Both the position numbers and the translations under genes were made by a program. Shown one piece after another: positions 10,001-21,952 of a stretch of 64,000 bases of DNA. The notes under the pieces were generated by a model. That model saw only the letters and a program-made list of their open reading frames with translations. It was not told the origin of the DNA and searched no databases. Each line of letters starts with the position of its first letter. Position 1 is the stretch's first letter. Source of the stretch: Serinus canaria (lineage: Eukaryota > Chordata > Aves > Passeriformes > Fringillidae); the NCBI RefSeq assembly GCF_022539315.1, contig NC_066326.1, forward strand, positions 18,368,601 through 18,432,600, given 5' to 3'.

Positions 10001-13000
10001 CACAGCTTTGGTCGGTGGGAAATCTGGTTTTTCAGAGGAGTTGGAGCTGTGAAAATGAGGATAATCCCACACCTTTCTCTTCTCTGCCTGTGCAGGGTTT
10101 TGTTCTGTAGGATGCAGAACATTCTGCATTCTGCTGGTGGAGGGTTCTTCTCAACATTGACCTTTTGAGGTGACTCCTCCAGAACTCCTTGTGTCTTGAG
10201 CTGGTAATTTATTTCCATCTGGTAATTCCAGAGGTGAAATTTGTCATCCTCAGTTTGTGTTTTTTTCCTAAGGGAAGCTTGCAGGTCTGGAGGGGAGCAG
10301 CAGAGGTAGCAGAGCCCTTGGAATGCCCCCAGCAGGACGTGGTGTCAGATGATCCATCTCCTCCAGGGGATCCCATCTGTCCTCTCTGTGCACTGAACAA
10401 TTCCCATTTCTCAGAGCCAGGGCCCAGGAGCTGAAGGAATTGTGCATCCTTTCTGCCAGGATAAAGGCTCTGCTGCCCATTTGTGTCCAGCACTTCACGG
10501 ACACCTCAGAATTCCAACATTTCTCAGTGCAAACAGCTCCAAAGTGCTGCTGGCCCTCATGGCTGGCTCTCCTGCCATCATCCCCTCTGAAATTTTTATT
10601 GTTATTTGCTAAAATATGATCAACACGTCTTCTATAAAACAGTATTCACACTTCTCAGAGCTGGAGGAGAGTGAAATCTGGATTTAAGAGGCCATGGCTG
10701 TCTGAGAGGTGTTTTGACCCAGGTTTTTGGAGCTGAAGGTGCTCAGTTGCTTTCGGGTTTTTGGATTAATCAATTTTGGATTACTGGGTTATTTAATTAT
10801 TATTTAATTATTATGTAAGTATTATTTAATATTATTTATCTATTATTTATTTAATTTTTATTTAATTAGTGTTTAATTGGGATTATTCCCTGTTAATGAT
10901 GGTTCTGTTCTTTCAGAGTTCATGCCTGACAGCACTGAATTTTATCTGCTAGAGTCAGGCAAATTTAGGACTTTTGCCACAACACAGACATTTAATTTTT
11001 TTCCTTAAATAATTTTTTTACAGGATACTTGTCCAGTTTTATTCAAAGGTGTTTTTCCAAAAAATATGTGCTTTCTCTGATGAGAAATGTTGGATTTTGG
11101 AAATATCCAACATGTTGGATTTTGGAACTATCCAACATTAGTAAAACCAGCAGGTTTTTACCAACAGGTTTTAGCAGGTTTAGCTGACAATTTCTTTCTG
11201 CTAGTGCAAAAAATCGGAGTTGAAGCATTGAAAAGCAAACTGCAGGGCACAGCCAGATTTCAGATGTATTCAGAATGTTCTGTTACAAATGATGAACTTG
11301 CTAATTGCCTTTCAAAGAGGGCGTTTGTGCCCGTGGTGAGGACTGCAGAGCTCCACTTAGAGCCCAAAAGCTGGAGTGGTGTCCTGATTGGGGCTTGATT
11401 TGCAAGAAGTACTTGAAAAACTCGCTGCTGTGGACTTGCAGGGGTGTTTTAAATTTCCAGTGGCTCTCAGGAAGCTCTCCTTCCAAAAATGTCACCAGTA
11501 CTGGGTGACAGCTCTGCAGAAAGGAAGGTCTGGCTGGGCTGGAATGGTTGGCTCAGGGGTGTAAATAATTTCTTAATCTACCTCCCAGAAATGGCTTCAA
11601 GGTGTTTTAAAGGGCTTGTTTTGGTTTAAACCTTTGGGCCTGGTGCAGCATTAACAATAGGAAGCTCCACAAGACAAAGTAACAGCCCAAAAAAAGGAGA
11701 AGCTGTTGACTGACAAGAAGCCCCAGGTGCAGTGTACAATATTCACTGTGGGGAGGCAAAGAGGAGGGTGGAAGAGGCAGCAATTTATTTATTTACCTAA
11801 GATAAATATTCCTCAAAAATATCGTTCCATCATTAGAAAATCAGAACTAATATAAAATTACAGGTTTTTACATGATCTTTACAGCACAGCCTGTAGCATA
11901 ACCCAATGATTGCAGTTTTCTTGAAGAAATCTTGCTTCAAACGTTAGTAAAACTTCTTTTTTTTGCACATTTCTTGAGAAATTCCTTCTCTTTTCTGTGC
12001 CACGAATTCACTCTGCTTTCTCTGGCAGAGTCAGGATTTATGAAATACAATCTTGGTCTTTCAGTAATGCTTACTAAGTGATGCTATTAAAGGCCTTGTT
12101 TATTTACACATCTTTTTTTAATGGCCAGAAGCTAAACCCAGGGAGGGCACAGAAACTCTCTTTGTGGATTTAATTTTTCCTTAAAGTCAGGGACAGTTTG
12201 TTCAACTTGAAATTTTCTCCTGAGTTTTGATCCAAATGAAGACACTCCCTGCCAAATCAACCATGAATATTAAAGAACTCTACAGACAATATTGCCCAAA
12301 AGACAATTTCCCTTTTTGTCTTCAGCTGCGTCTTCATTACATCCAGGATGTTTACAAAGGGAAAAGATGATTTCTACCCTCTTTGATTAATTTTTGGATT
12401 TGTGGGCCCCAGTTCTAGGAATGCCTCTCTCATTCCACGGTCACAGTGGGGTCAAGGCTTGGCAAAGTGAAGGAAGGATATTAAAATCCCATTTCTGTGG
12501 TTTTTACCTAATTCTTGCTGTGTAGGCTTGGATACTCCTCTGTTGTGCTGTTCCATCTTCCCCTTTTACCCCTGGCTTGTCACAGACTTCTGGTTGACCT
12601 GTGAAGGTCGAGTCCCCCCAGCTGCTGAGTGAAAGCAAAATAAAAGCAGCAATATAATTTCTGGGAAAGCAGAGAGCATTTCCCATCCACACATAATCTA
12701 ACCAGAGGCAAGGAGAAGTTATTTTCTGAACTGGCTTATTTTTACCTGGAAACAAAAACTGGCTTATTTTTACCTGGCCAGGGAGCTGTGAGGTCTGTTC
12801 AGTGGAGCAGTTCAGTGCTCAGGAGCCCCGTGCCTGGCGGGAGAGGTTGGTTTTAATTTCTGGTTTTAATTTCTGTTGTGTGTTCCATTTCCTGCTGATG
12901 GCACCCACAGCTGCTTTCCCCCGGGGTGTGGAGCTGCTCTGAATTTGCACAAGGTGGCTGGGCAGAGGATTTATGAGCTGCTGTAGAAATTCAGCAACAC

Positions 13001-13344
13001 CAGGTGCCCGATTGCTTGGCATCTGTTTGTGCTCTTGCGTCTCTGGGCTCTTGTTTAATGCTGCCATGATCATGGAGAAAGTTCAGTTTTCAACTTTCCA
13101 GACTAGATCACACCACTTAGCCCAGTAACTTCAGGCAGAGCAGCACCTAAGGAGGAGGCTGGGAAGAGGAAAGATTCTTGATCTGTCTGTGGTTTAAGCC
13201 AGTCATTATTTCATAGGCTGATTTCAGTTCACCTTGTAAGCAGGGTTGCCCTCCTACCTCCTTTAAGTGTTTCCAGGAGCACAGATTCAAATCAGGAACT
13301 TGAACGCTCATCAACATTTCATTTGTTGCTAAATGTCCATAGAA
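7023..13344. other. SYN2 intron 1 segment without recognisable genes
   Basis: This is mostly unique intron sequence. It holds A-rich and TA-rich patches (about 9100-9160, 9625-9650, 10780-10870) and a pair of 25-base hairpin units at 11087-11136. A short duplication of GGCTTATTTTTACCTGG lies near 12735-12780. No exon, tRNA or classifiable element was seen. Confidence 0.55.
11087..11136. repeat. Two tandem 25-bp units, each self-complementary
   Basis: ATGTTGGATTTTGGAA(A/C)TATCCAAC occurs twice in direct succession. Each unit contains GTTGGAT and ATCCAAC-type arms, so each could fold into a small hairpin. The function is unknown. Confidence 0.85.
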
Positions 13345-13606
13345 TGTAGGGGGATAGAATAGAAGGAAATGAAGGGAATGTAGAAATTAATCTTGGCCCT
13401 AAGGAGTTGCAGCTGGGCCAATTATCAAAGATCAGGAGCAGGCCTGACTTTACCAGGCCACAGATGAGAAGGAGAGTGCAGTAAAAGAGTGGGGTGGGTG
13501 GGTGAGAAGGGAGCTGGGGTCAGTGGCTGCTTTGGGGAGAGGAAAGAGTCAGTGCTCTGAGGAGCTGCCCACGAGAAACACCAAGAACTGCAATAAGATG
13601 AGAACA
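13345..13606 (+). mobile_element. 5' LTR of a deleted endogenous retrovirus
   Basis: This block starts with TGTAGGGGGAT, ends with CA, and is repeated in direct orientation at 14160-14388. Shared stretches include AAGGAG(T/C)TGCAGCTGGGCCA and GAGAGTGCAGTAAAAGAGTG. A primer-binding site follows two bases after the end, so this is the upstream LTR of a + strand element. Divergence between the LTRs is appreciable, implying an old insertion. Confidence 0.85.
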
Positions 13607-14159
13607 ACTGGTGACCCCAACATGATTCAGGAAGATGGACTTAAATACTAAACTATATGACCCTGTGGATTTGGGGAAAAGGCTTAAGTATCAACCAACA
13701 CAATCCTGTGGGGATTCAGGAAACAAGAATTAAACATTAGGCAACGTGATCCCATGGTGATCTGCTGGGTAGAGAACTGCCTGAGGAAAAGCAACAAAAC
13801 TGAAAGAAGAAGGAGAGGATTGACTAAAGCAACTGTAAGAGCTGGAAAAAGAATAGTTCTGTTATTTAGTACAATGTGTTTATTGATTAGTGCAATATAT
13901 CAATTGCAGCTGTTAATGTTTGTTAAGCATGTGTATAAAAGATTTTTGAAAATAAGTATTTTGTAAACTGAAAAAAGCTGCAAAACTGAACTGACACTTA
14001 GAAATATATATATATATATAAATTTGTACTGTAATATGTTGAACATTTGTATAACTATTAGTTCTAAATGAAATATATGAATAGGTCATAATGTTAATTT
14101 ATTCAAACGCGTCCTTCTAGAAATGCTGCAACTCCGTAATTACAAGAAAAAGGAGGAAT
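13607..14159 (+). pseudogene. Internal remnant of a deleted endogenous retrovirus
   Basis: Only about 550 bases lie between the two LTRs, so nearly all of gag, pol and env is missing. The left end is the tRNA-Trp primer-binding site and the right end is a polypurine tract, AAGAAAAAGGAGGAA at 14144-14158, just before the 3' LTR. A 70-codon open frame at 13754-13966 has a basic stretch followed by a hydrophobic stretch. It could be a scrap of an env leader, but I cannot assign it. A TA microsatellite lies near 14005-14022. The element cannot be autonomous. Confidence 0.75.
13609..13626 (+). other. Retroviral primer-binding site, tRNA-Trp type
   Basis: These 18 bases, TGGTGACCCCAACATGAT, match the complement of the 3' end of vertebrate tRNA-Trp except for two G-to-A transitions. 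Both fall where the tRNA complement has CpG, as expected of methylation-driven decay. Trp priming is known for avian alpharetroviruses and several related avian endogenous elements. The site sits two bases after the LTR end, which is the canonical position. Confidence 0.85.
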
Positions 14160-14388
14160 TGTAGGGGGATGGAATATAAGAAAATAGGGTAGAAAGTAAT
14201 CCTACCCCTAAGGAGCTGCAGCTGGGCCAGTTATCAAAGATCAGGATCAGGCCTGACTTTACCAGGCACAGCTGTGAGCAGTGAGAAGGAGAGTGCAGTA
14301 AAAGAGTGGGGTGGGGTTGGGAAGGGAGCTGGGATCAGTGGCTGCTTTGGGGAGAGGAAAGAGTCAGTGCTCTGAGGAACTGCCCACA
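14160..14388 (+). mobile_element. 3' LTR (probably truncated) of the deleted endogenous retrovirus
   Basis: This is a direct repeat of the 5' LTR, beginning TGTAGGGGGATGG right after the polypurine tract. Similarity stops at CTGCCCACA near 14388, about 35 bases short of the 5' LTR length, and different repetitive sequence follows. No clean target-site duplication could be matched to ATAGAA in front of the 5' LTR. Confidence 0.8.
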
Positions 14389-15759
14389 ATTTCTGCAAAC
14401 CCATTTCCCACAATTTCCCATTTCCCACATTTTCCCATTTCAACCCATTTCAGAGCCTTCTGCCAGGCCCTGAGAACTTTCTGCAAACCCATTTCCCACA
14501 ATTTCCCTTCTTACTTCAGTGGGAAAAGCACATGACAGGTAATTGATTTTGGAGGTATTTGTCAGGATATCAAGTACAGGGTAGCTGTTATATCTTAGGT
14601 GCCAGATGCAATTAATAATACTGGGAAATTATCACCTTAAGAACTGCAATTAGTTTTAGTCTGAAGATCCAGTGGCAGGACATGACACAAAATGGGTTTT
14701 GTTACCTGACTCAGACCTGCAATGGAAGAATTTTAGTTCTTGAATAAGGCCTTAGCCTCACTTTAAAAATATAATCTCTGCACTTTCTCCACACTTTTCT
14801 CGGTGTAAAAAAGATATTTTTTGACAATTTATGTGCAGGTGTTCTGAACACAGCCCATCAGATGGGGCTGGCTTTGGGTGTGGAAATCTGTTGTGTGAAG
14901 CCCCCCTCCAGATGTCCAAAAGCACCAGATTAATTCTGGACATTCTATCCAACACAGTGAGAAATGTGGGAGTGGAATCCTACCAGTTACAATCCACGAG
15001 ATTGTCTTCTCCCAGCTGGAATAATTGTTAATAATTTATTTATTTTAAGTTAGTTCATAATGTTAATGATTTCTCTTTTGCGTGTGTGTGTTGAGTTTGT
15101 TCTCACCAGCTGCTTCAGCTTTTAAATGTGATGACTTTACAACAATTAACTTCCCCATGACACATTTGTGCCCAAAGCATTCCCTCTCCTTGCTGGGGCC
15201 AGGAGGGCACCAGGGAGGTGAGTGAGGCTGGAGCTCAGCAGGTACAAAGATCTGCTCTGCTGAGCCACACTGAAATGGGAGGCTTGATTTCCCCCAGCTG
15301 CCAAGTGCTGCTGCTCCTGGAAGCACTTGTTTTATTTTTGGGCCCAAATGGTGAAAATTGAGGCACGACTGCAGGGGAAGTCGTGCTGCAGGGCTGAGGC
15401 ACAGCTCAGGGGAGAGAACAGAACCACCACGGCTCTTGGCTAAATATATGTTCCACGGGAGGAAGTGGATGTAAATAAGCGATGCTGGATTGATTTTGGC
15501 TTGTTTTTTCCTTTAATTTATTCTCTGTATTCTTCACACATGGATTGGTAGCTCTGCAGCCTATTGTTGTATTTATTCATTGCTGGTTTTCCCAGTGATT
15601 TTCCCTGTTTTTTCCCTAGGCAGAAAGACCAAGCACATTCCAAAGCCTCTGTCCAGTCTTAGTTCTCTCTGGGAACCAAAGGCCCACACCAGCTCCTTGA
15701 GAGCTCCGTGGTGATTTTTGTCAATTATGTGAATTTGCTCAACTTTTGAGATAATATTA
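14389..15759. other. Intron 1 segment with an unclassified dispersed repeat
   Basis: The stretch 14456-14525 (GCCTTCTGCCAGGCCCTGAG and onward to CAGTGGGAAAAG) resembles 27917-27990 in the same orientation. Both therefore belong to an unnamed dispersed repeat, probably another LTR. CCCATTTCCCACAATTTCCC is also repeated locally. Nothing recognisable was seen from about 14600 to 15760. Confidence 0.45.
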
Positions 15760-16720
15760 GCATAGGAGGTAGTGTAAAGGTTGGTCTTTATTGGAGGCCT
15801 CCAGGGACAGATATGGAAAAATCCACAAAAACCACCCCCCAATGGCACGAATACAGATTTATAAACTCAGCAAATCAACATTATTGACAAAAATCACCAA
15901 CCAGGAGCACGAGGGGTGATGCAATTCCTCCCCACCGGTTCAAGCCCTTTCTGAATCCTCCCCCCTCAGGTGGGACTGGACTTTGTCGATGCAAATGTCT
16001 CTCACAGAGCTGTTTTTAGGGGGAGTTTTGTACACCACAGGTTTTTTATACCACTCAGCAGCTGCCACCAAGCACTGCAGCATCCCCCAGCCTGCCCTGC
16101 TCCATTCCAGGCTGGAGATTTTGATGCCTTGAGGTACCCCCAGAGCAGAGGCAGGTTCAGAGAATAGAGTGGGGATTGTTTCAAGCCTTCAGCAGGCCCA
16201 GCTGGGGCAGCCACAGCCCCCAGAGGCTGCACCCGAGGTGGGCGATGGGCACGAGTTTGTCACACAGGGATCAGTTTGGGCAGTCACAGAGCAGGGCTTA
16301 ATGCTCCAATTCCAGCTGCAGGCAATGAAGGCATTCACCCCCTGTTTGCTCCCCCCAAAACTCACTTTTATTTATACTTTTTGGGGCCTGAGGCAGTGAG
16401 GTGTCCTCGAGGTTCAGGAATGTTTTTGTCTGACTGAAATGGGAGAGCAGTGGCTGACAGGCTGTGGAGTTTAGAGTTATACACCAGAGCAGTCCAGGGT
16501 CTGAGAAACATAAAAGTTAAATGCCAAGGCATCAATTTCCATGGGTGGCACGGAGAGGGGCACCATGGAGGCATTTTGGGCTCTGCCAGCACTGTGTGCC
16601 CATGCAGTGACAGTGACAGCGCTCACCTGGGCTGGCCTGTCCCTGCTCTGCCCCTGCCTGCCTGCCCTGGCTCCAGTCCCTGTGAAGAACAGAGTTCACT
16701 CCTTGGAATTTTTAAAAGTT
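15760..16720 (-). mobile_element. Probable LTR-type repeat, copy 1 (contains the 269-bp core)
   Basis: On the minus strand this region carries a TATA-like TATAAAAAAC (16050 to 16041) and, about 250 bases on, an AATAAA signal (complement of 15787-15792). That layout is expected of an LTR promoter and polyadenylation region. The part 16139-16407 is almost identical to 52756-53024. Beyond that, up to about 16550, the two loci are recognisably related but much more diverged. Family name and exact ends are unknown; LTR identity is inferred. Confidence 0.45.
16139..16407. repeat. 269-bp near-identical dispersed repeat, copy 1
   Basis: Aligned by eye to 52756-53024 in the same orientation, it shows one substitution (T at 16179, G at 52796) and no indels in 269 bases. 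CpGs are preserved in both copies. The limits are sharp on the left and fade into lower similarity on the right. Confidence 0.93.
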
Positions 16721-19261
16721 AAATAATAATAGGGTTTAAAAAATGACAGTATTTTCAGTGCTGGGGTGCTCCTGGCCAACAGGCACAGAGAACACTGGGG
16801 TATACAGACAATGTTATCTTTGTGCTGTCACATCATAGTCATGTGTTTCAGGGCATTATTCAAACATTCTTGCAAACTTTCTGATCTTTTGGAACTCCTT
16901 TGTTTGACTTCTCCACACTCCGGCTTATCTGCATGACATCCTGTGTGTCAGGTCCATAGATTTTATTTCTTTTGTGTCTCCATCCTGCTGCTTCACATCC
17001 TCTGGTAAGATTTTAGTATGTCCTCCTTGAATTTAACAGTTTTCTCTGACTGTCCTCTGGTTTGTGTCACAGTTAGCCCTTGGACAGGTCAGTCAGTGCA
17101 TGGCCTCACACTGGTTTTAGCTACACAAATACCTTTGTTTTTCACATCTGATGTTTTGCTCAGGTCTGTAACACAGAACATCCATCACACTGCTATTTCC
17201 ACAAGTGACACATGGATATCAAATTCATCACACTGCTATTTCTATGAGCAGCACAGTGCACACTCAAGCTGATAGATATTAAATTAACAAGCAGCTAGAA
17301 ACAGTTATAATTGGTGCTATTTCTAAATATTTATAATCACTAACAACAAGCGTAGTGTGAAACATGCCCATCACTTGTTTTTAAAATTTTTAAAGGTTTA
17401 ATAGTAATAAAATGGTTTTAAAATAGCAATATAATTAGAGTAATAAAAATTTTGGACAATTTGGATTGGGACAATATGAGATAATAGAAACAAAGTGTTA
17501 CAGACATCCGGTGCTGTTTCCTGGGCACAGTACGCCTGAAAAAGGCCCCACATTAACAGAGGATTTACCCTTGTAAACAATAACCTGTTGCACATTCATA
17601 CATCTCATACATGATGCATAAATTCCATTCAAACACTGGATTCTTTCTGGTCATCGTCAGCTTCTTCCTCTTCATCCTAATGGCATCTTCATGGCTGAGT
17701 GAGGCAGGAAGAAGTTTGTTTCCTGTGACAGGAGAGCAATAAATTCTTTTTCTCTGAAAGTCGTAGGTGTCCTGTGGCTGCTATCTCATTGCAAGTCTTT
17801 CTTTAAAAAGAGTATCTTACATAGCACAGTTTCTATTTTAACATTGTTTATAACCTAAAACTATATTTAACACACTGCTTAAGAGAATTAATGGTGCATA
17901 AGTTTCTAACAGAACACACACAATATTCATTTGAATATTTGCAAAAAGCCAATCATAAAACACACATTTTTCACAACAGGCTAATAGATAAATACAGTTT
18001 TATCTGGCCATTTTTCCCAGGGCTGGGGAGCCCAGGAGTGCTGCTGGTGCTCAGCCCTGCTTTGCAGGCAGCCCATGGAGCCCCAGTCTGGGGCAGAAAT
18101 GGTCTGCAGCACAGGTGTTGTCACATTTCCGTGTGGCACCTGGGCTCAGGTGGCAGGGTCAGAGCCAGCTGGACACCGGGCAGGGCCCTCCTGGGATCTG
18201 CTGCAGGGAGAGCCCACGGCCTCTTACTCACCTCCATCTGCCAGAGCATTCCTCTCTGTGAGCAAGGGCAGAAAACAAACCCACATTTGCATGGAATTCA
18301 GCTCAGAGTGCCTGCTGATGACAATTCCAGGGGGATACGTTGAAGATGAGTCTGTGGTTCGTGTCTGAATGCATTTTTGTATTTCATTTTTCACGTGTGG
18401 CCCTTCTTTTCCATCTAACAATGCACAGTTATGACTGTTCCTACAGGGAGGATTTAATTTCCTCCTCACTCAGGAGTCGGTCTGTGCACACTCCCTGACA
18501 GATCTCCCTGCCTTTACCACACAGGAGCTTTTGGAATAAAGTGATTTGCATCTCTCTGTGTACAGGGGGGTGTGCAAGCTGAAATCCTGTGAAATCAGGC
18601 TTTCAGCTGGGTTTGTGGCTTGCAGAACTGAGGCTCCTTCCCTCCCAGCTGGCTCAGAGTGTGAGGAGTGAATTCATGTCTTTCTGCAAAGGCCACCTGT
18701 TTCCAGAACCTTTGTGTGCAGCCAGACTGGTCACTGCCATAAATCTCTTTGTGAACTCCAGGAAAGCAACGTGATCTTGTTCATCAGATGGGTGACTTGA
18801 ACATACTCAGAGTAATAAAAAATTAAAGATAATAGGAAAGAGCCAGTCCTCTCTGTGAAGTCAGTGTGGAAGGACATGTTTGGATTATGTATTTTTTCTT
18901 AAATCCACATTTTCTGGATTTGGATATTAAAAAAAGCTTTTTCTCTGAGCAGCAGATATTGCATTTCCCCCTGATTTTATTCATGTAGCAATTATTTAGC
19001 ACTGATGCAACAATGCTCTTGAAGAAATTGCAACCCTTCTTTTAAATGGGAGATTCCTGGATGGCAGTGTATCTGCAATTGTAATATTTGTAACCAGCAG
19101 ATGTGATTCCAGATTTACAAAGCTGCCTGCACAAAAAGTGACTCGGTGTTTTAGCAAAGTGAATTAATCAGGAATGCAAAAAAGCAACAAAGCATTTTGA
19201 AAATTGTCAGCCTGGAAATTAAATCTTGTCCTTTTCAAAATCCTCAAGGAAAGTCCCTGCT
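16721..19261. other. Intron 1 segment, possibly containing further LTR remnants
   Basis: No exon is seen. The part 17640-17900 carries an AATAAATTC signal and a GTGTCCTGTGGCTGCTATC segment that look LTR-like, but I have no second copy in the window to prove it. CATCACACTGCTATTTC occurs twice near 17180-17245. The rest is unremarkable. Confidence 0.35.
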
Positions 19262-19447
19262 GGGAAGGGAAGGGAAGGGGAAGGGAAGGGAAGGGAAGGG
19301 AAGGGAAGGGAAGGGAAGGGAAGGGAAGGGAAGGGAGGGAAGGGAAGGGAAGGGAAGGGAAGGGAAGGGAAGGGAAGGGAAGGGAAGGGAAGGGAAGGGA
19401 AGGGAAGGGAAGGGAAGGGAAGGGAAGGGAAGGGAAGGGAAGGGAAG
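19262..19447 (+). repeat. GGGAA pentanucleotide array, about 37 units
   Basis: A nearly pure run of GGGAA covers about 185 bases. It has only two flaws: an extra G near 19279 and a lost AA near 19335. The purine strand is the SYN2 sense strand. Runs of three G with two-base spacers are a strong G-quadruplex pattern. All open frames here are repeat products. Confidence 0.97.
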
Positions 19448-20559
19448 ATGAAGGGCACAGATTATACACACAAAAATCCCTTACTAATTCAATGATGAAA
19501 TAATAATCCATGGAATTATCCTCCAATCCCCAATCATTTCAGCTGTTGATAAATCCAAGAAAAACCATTCTTGTGAGCCCATGTTCCAGCTGACAATTTG
19601 TGTTTGCCATCAGCTCTCAGAGGTGTAACTTGGTGCCACTGTTTCTAATGCAGACCCTCCTGCTGCAGGGGCACTGCAGTTCTGCACTCTGGGTCTGTGG
19701 GGGGCTCTTTATCAATGTTTTTGGGGGAACTCCTGGGCCATGTGATGCCTGGGAATTAAAAATTCATTCCTGCAGCTGCTCTCTGCTGTAGACAGAGATG
19801 GGGGAAAGGGCTGGGAGGGAAAAGAATTTTGGTGTGATTCATAATTGCAGGGGTTCCAGGATTTGAACCCCAACCCGTTTTTGTTAATTTCTGAGTACTC
19901 TGCTTTTTAATTCCCACTTCTGAAGTCTCTCAGAGCATGCACAGAGCTCTGCAGGCCCTTGGCTTGGCAGGAAATGCCTGCCCTGTGTGCCAGGCAGTGC
20001 CAGCCCTTTGCCTCGGCCATTCCTGTGGCACAGCTCCTCTGTAATGAATCAATTAAAACATGGCAGCAGTCACAACTTACAAATCCACATCCTCTTCCAA
20101 ACCTGAAAGGCCATCATTGAGCAAATGTTGCTGTTAAATCTGTTGAAAGCCTTTTTGTATGATTATAATAATTTTAGAACTAATGTTTATAATGTTTTGT
20201 AATATTATAAATTCTTTAGGTTATAAAGTTGATTATCTTGGAAGAGTTTAGGATGTTTTAAAGATGACTTGGCATAAACTTAGCTTTCTAAAGGGTAGGG
20301 TTGGATTTTTTTACCTGGTGTCTTGGTTTGAAAAGACAGATGTGTGCTGAGGAAGGCAGGGGCCTCCCCTGAAATGGAAAATGTAAACTCCTTCTCTCTG
20401 AATTGTTATAATTTTGAATTTTAAAGGCTCTCAGGCAAAGAGATGGGAGTAAGAATAACAGTTCTTCACTAGGAAAACAAAAAATACAAATGTAATAGGA
20501 CAAACAAACAAACCCCAAACCCACTGCCAGGGTCAGACCATGCCCTGTACCCTGTGTGT
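19448..20559. other. Intron 1 segment without recognisable features
   Basis: This appears to be unique sequence with an AT-rich patch near 20160-20260. I see no splice-flanked coding sequence, RNA gene or classifiable transposon. Confidence 0.5.
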
Positions 20560-20859
20560 CAGGGTGGTGGCACAGTCCCATCCCAGGGGGGCTCAGGGTG
20601 GTGGCACAGTCCCATCCCAGGGTGGTGGCACAGCCCCATCCCAGGGGGGCTCAGGGTGGTGGCACAGTCCCATCCCAGGGGGGCTCAGGGTGGTGGCACA
20701 GTCCCATCCCAGGGGGGCTCAGGGTGGTGGCACAGTCCCATCCCAGGGGGGCTCAGGGTGGTGGCACAGTCCCATCCCAGGGGGCTCAGGGTGGTGGCAC
20801 AGTCCCATCCCAGGGGGGCTCAGGGTGCTGGCACAGTCCCATCCCAGGGGGCTCAGCCC
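20560..20859. repeat. 34-bp minisatellite, about 9 units
   Basis: The unit CAGGGTGGTGGCACAGTCCC plus ATCCCAGGGGGGCT is repeated head to tail. One unit is shortened near 20612, and others have a run of five instead of six G. High uniformity implies recent expansion or homogenisation. Open frames on both strands are by-products. Confidence 0.93.
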
Positions 20860-21566
20860 TCCTGCAGTGCCAGCTGTGGCTCTGCTGGAGCAGGGATCCT
20901 GCACAAGGGGGGAGTTTTCCTCTGCAGCTCCAGGGCTGCTGGAGATGGGCCTGCTCTCCCTCTGGGAATGCAGGGCAGCAGAAAGCTGCTCCTCTGGGAA
21001 TGCAGGGGGCAAAGGCTGCTGGGCTGTTCCCAGGGCAGATTGGATCCAGGTAGGAATGCTTGGCTCCTCCCCTGGGTGCAGCATCTCCCCATGGGATGGT
21101 GGAATTTGATCAGCCCTGCAGGGACACTCAGTGGCCATGGACAGCAGAGATCTCCTGGAGGGAGGATGGGTCTGTGGAGGAGATAAAGAGAACTGCCCCA
21201 TGAACAGGAGATACCTGCCCACCTCTGACAGATGGGAATAGAACACACAGCCCCAGCTGAACCTGTCCCCCTAAGACACCTGGAAACTCCATTGAGATGT
21301 TTTAGCTTTGACAAGACTGTGTGGCTGTAAAAGAAAGGGAATTGCTGGGAAATGCACTTGGATCCATTCACTTCCTCAGGGGAAGAAAAGCAATTATCAT
21401 GGCTTGAGATGGAGCAAATGCACAGGTTTAAAATGCATCAGCATCTGTGCCATGTGTGCACGTGTGCCATGCCCTGCACCCCAGGTGCTGCTGTGCCCAG
21501 GCCATTGAAGCTTTCTGTGTCTGGGTCTATCAGGGGCCTCCATCAGCTCGTGCTGCATCCATGGGC
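20860..21566. other. Intron 1 spacer between two minisatellites
   Basis: This is moderately GC-rich unique sequence. Nothing beyond open frames that run in from the neighbouring arrays is seen. Confidence 0.5.
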
Positions 21567-21952
21567 AGAGCCAGAGGGGTGAAGGGATGGAGATGGGGAG
21601 AGTGAAACCCCAGAGCCAGAGGGGTGAAGGGATGGAGATGGGGAGAGTGAAAACCCCAAGCCAGAGAGGTGCAGGGATGGAGAGCAGAGAATGAAACCCC
21701 AGAGCCAGAGGGATGCAGGGATGGAGAGCTCAGAGCCAGAGGGATGCAAGGATGGAGAGCTCAGAGCCAGAGGGATGCAGGGATGGAGAGCTCAGAGCCA
21801 GAGGGATGCAGGGATGGAGAGCTCAGAGCCAGAGGGATGCAGGGATGGAGAGCTCAGAGCCAGAGGGATGCAGGGATGGAGAGCACAGAGCCAGAGGGAT
21901 GCAGGGATGGATAGCTCAGAGCCAGAGGGATGCAGGGATGGAGAGCAGAAAC
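21567..21952. repeat. 31-bp minisatellite, about 12 units
   Basis: The unit AGAGCCAGAGGGATGCAGGG plus ATGGAGAGCTC is repeated head to tail. The first three units are longer and diverged (GGGGTGAAGGGATGGAGATG type). The later units are nearly identical, suggesting growth from the right-hand side. Confidence 0.93.

Noticed and set aside
13754..13966. Possible env-leader remnant in the deleted provirus
   Set aside because: A basic-then-hydrophobic 70-codon frame is suggestive, but I cannot match it to a family, so it is kept only as a comment on the internal remnant.
20554..21186. 210-codon open frame and its companions in other frames
   Set aside because: Three forward frames and the reverse are open over the same 34-bp array, which shows stop-free repeats and not coding.
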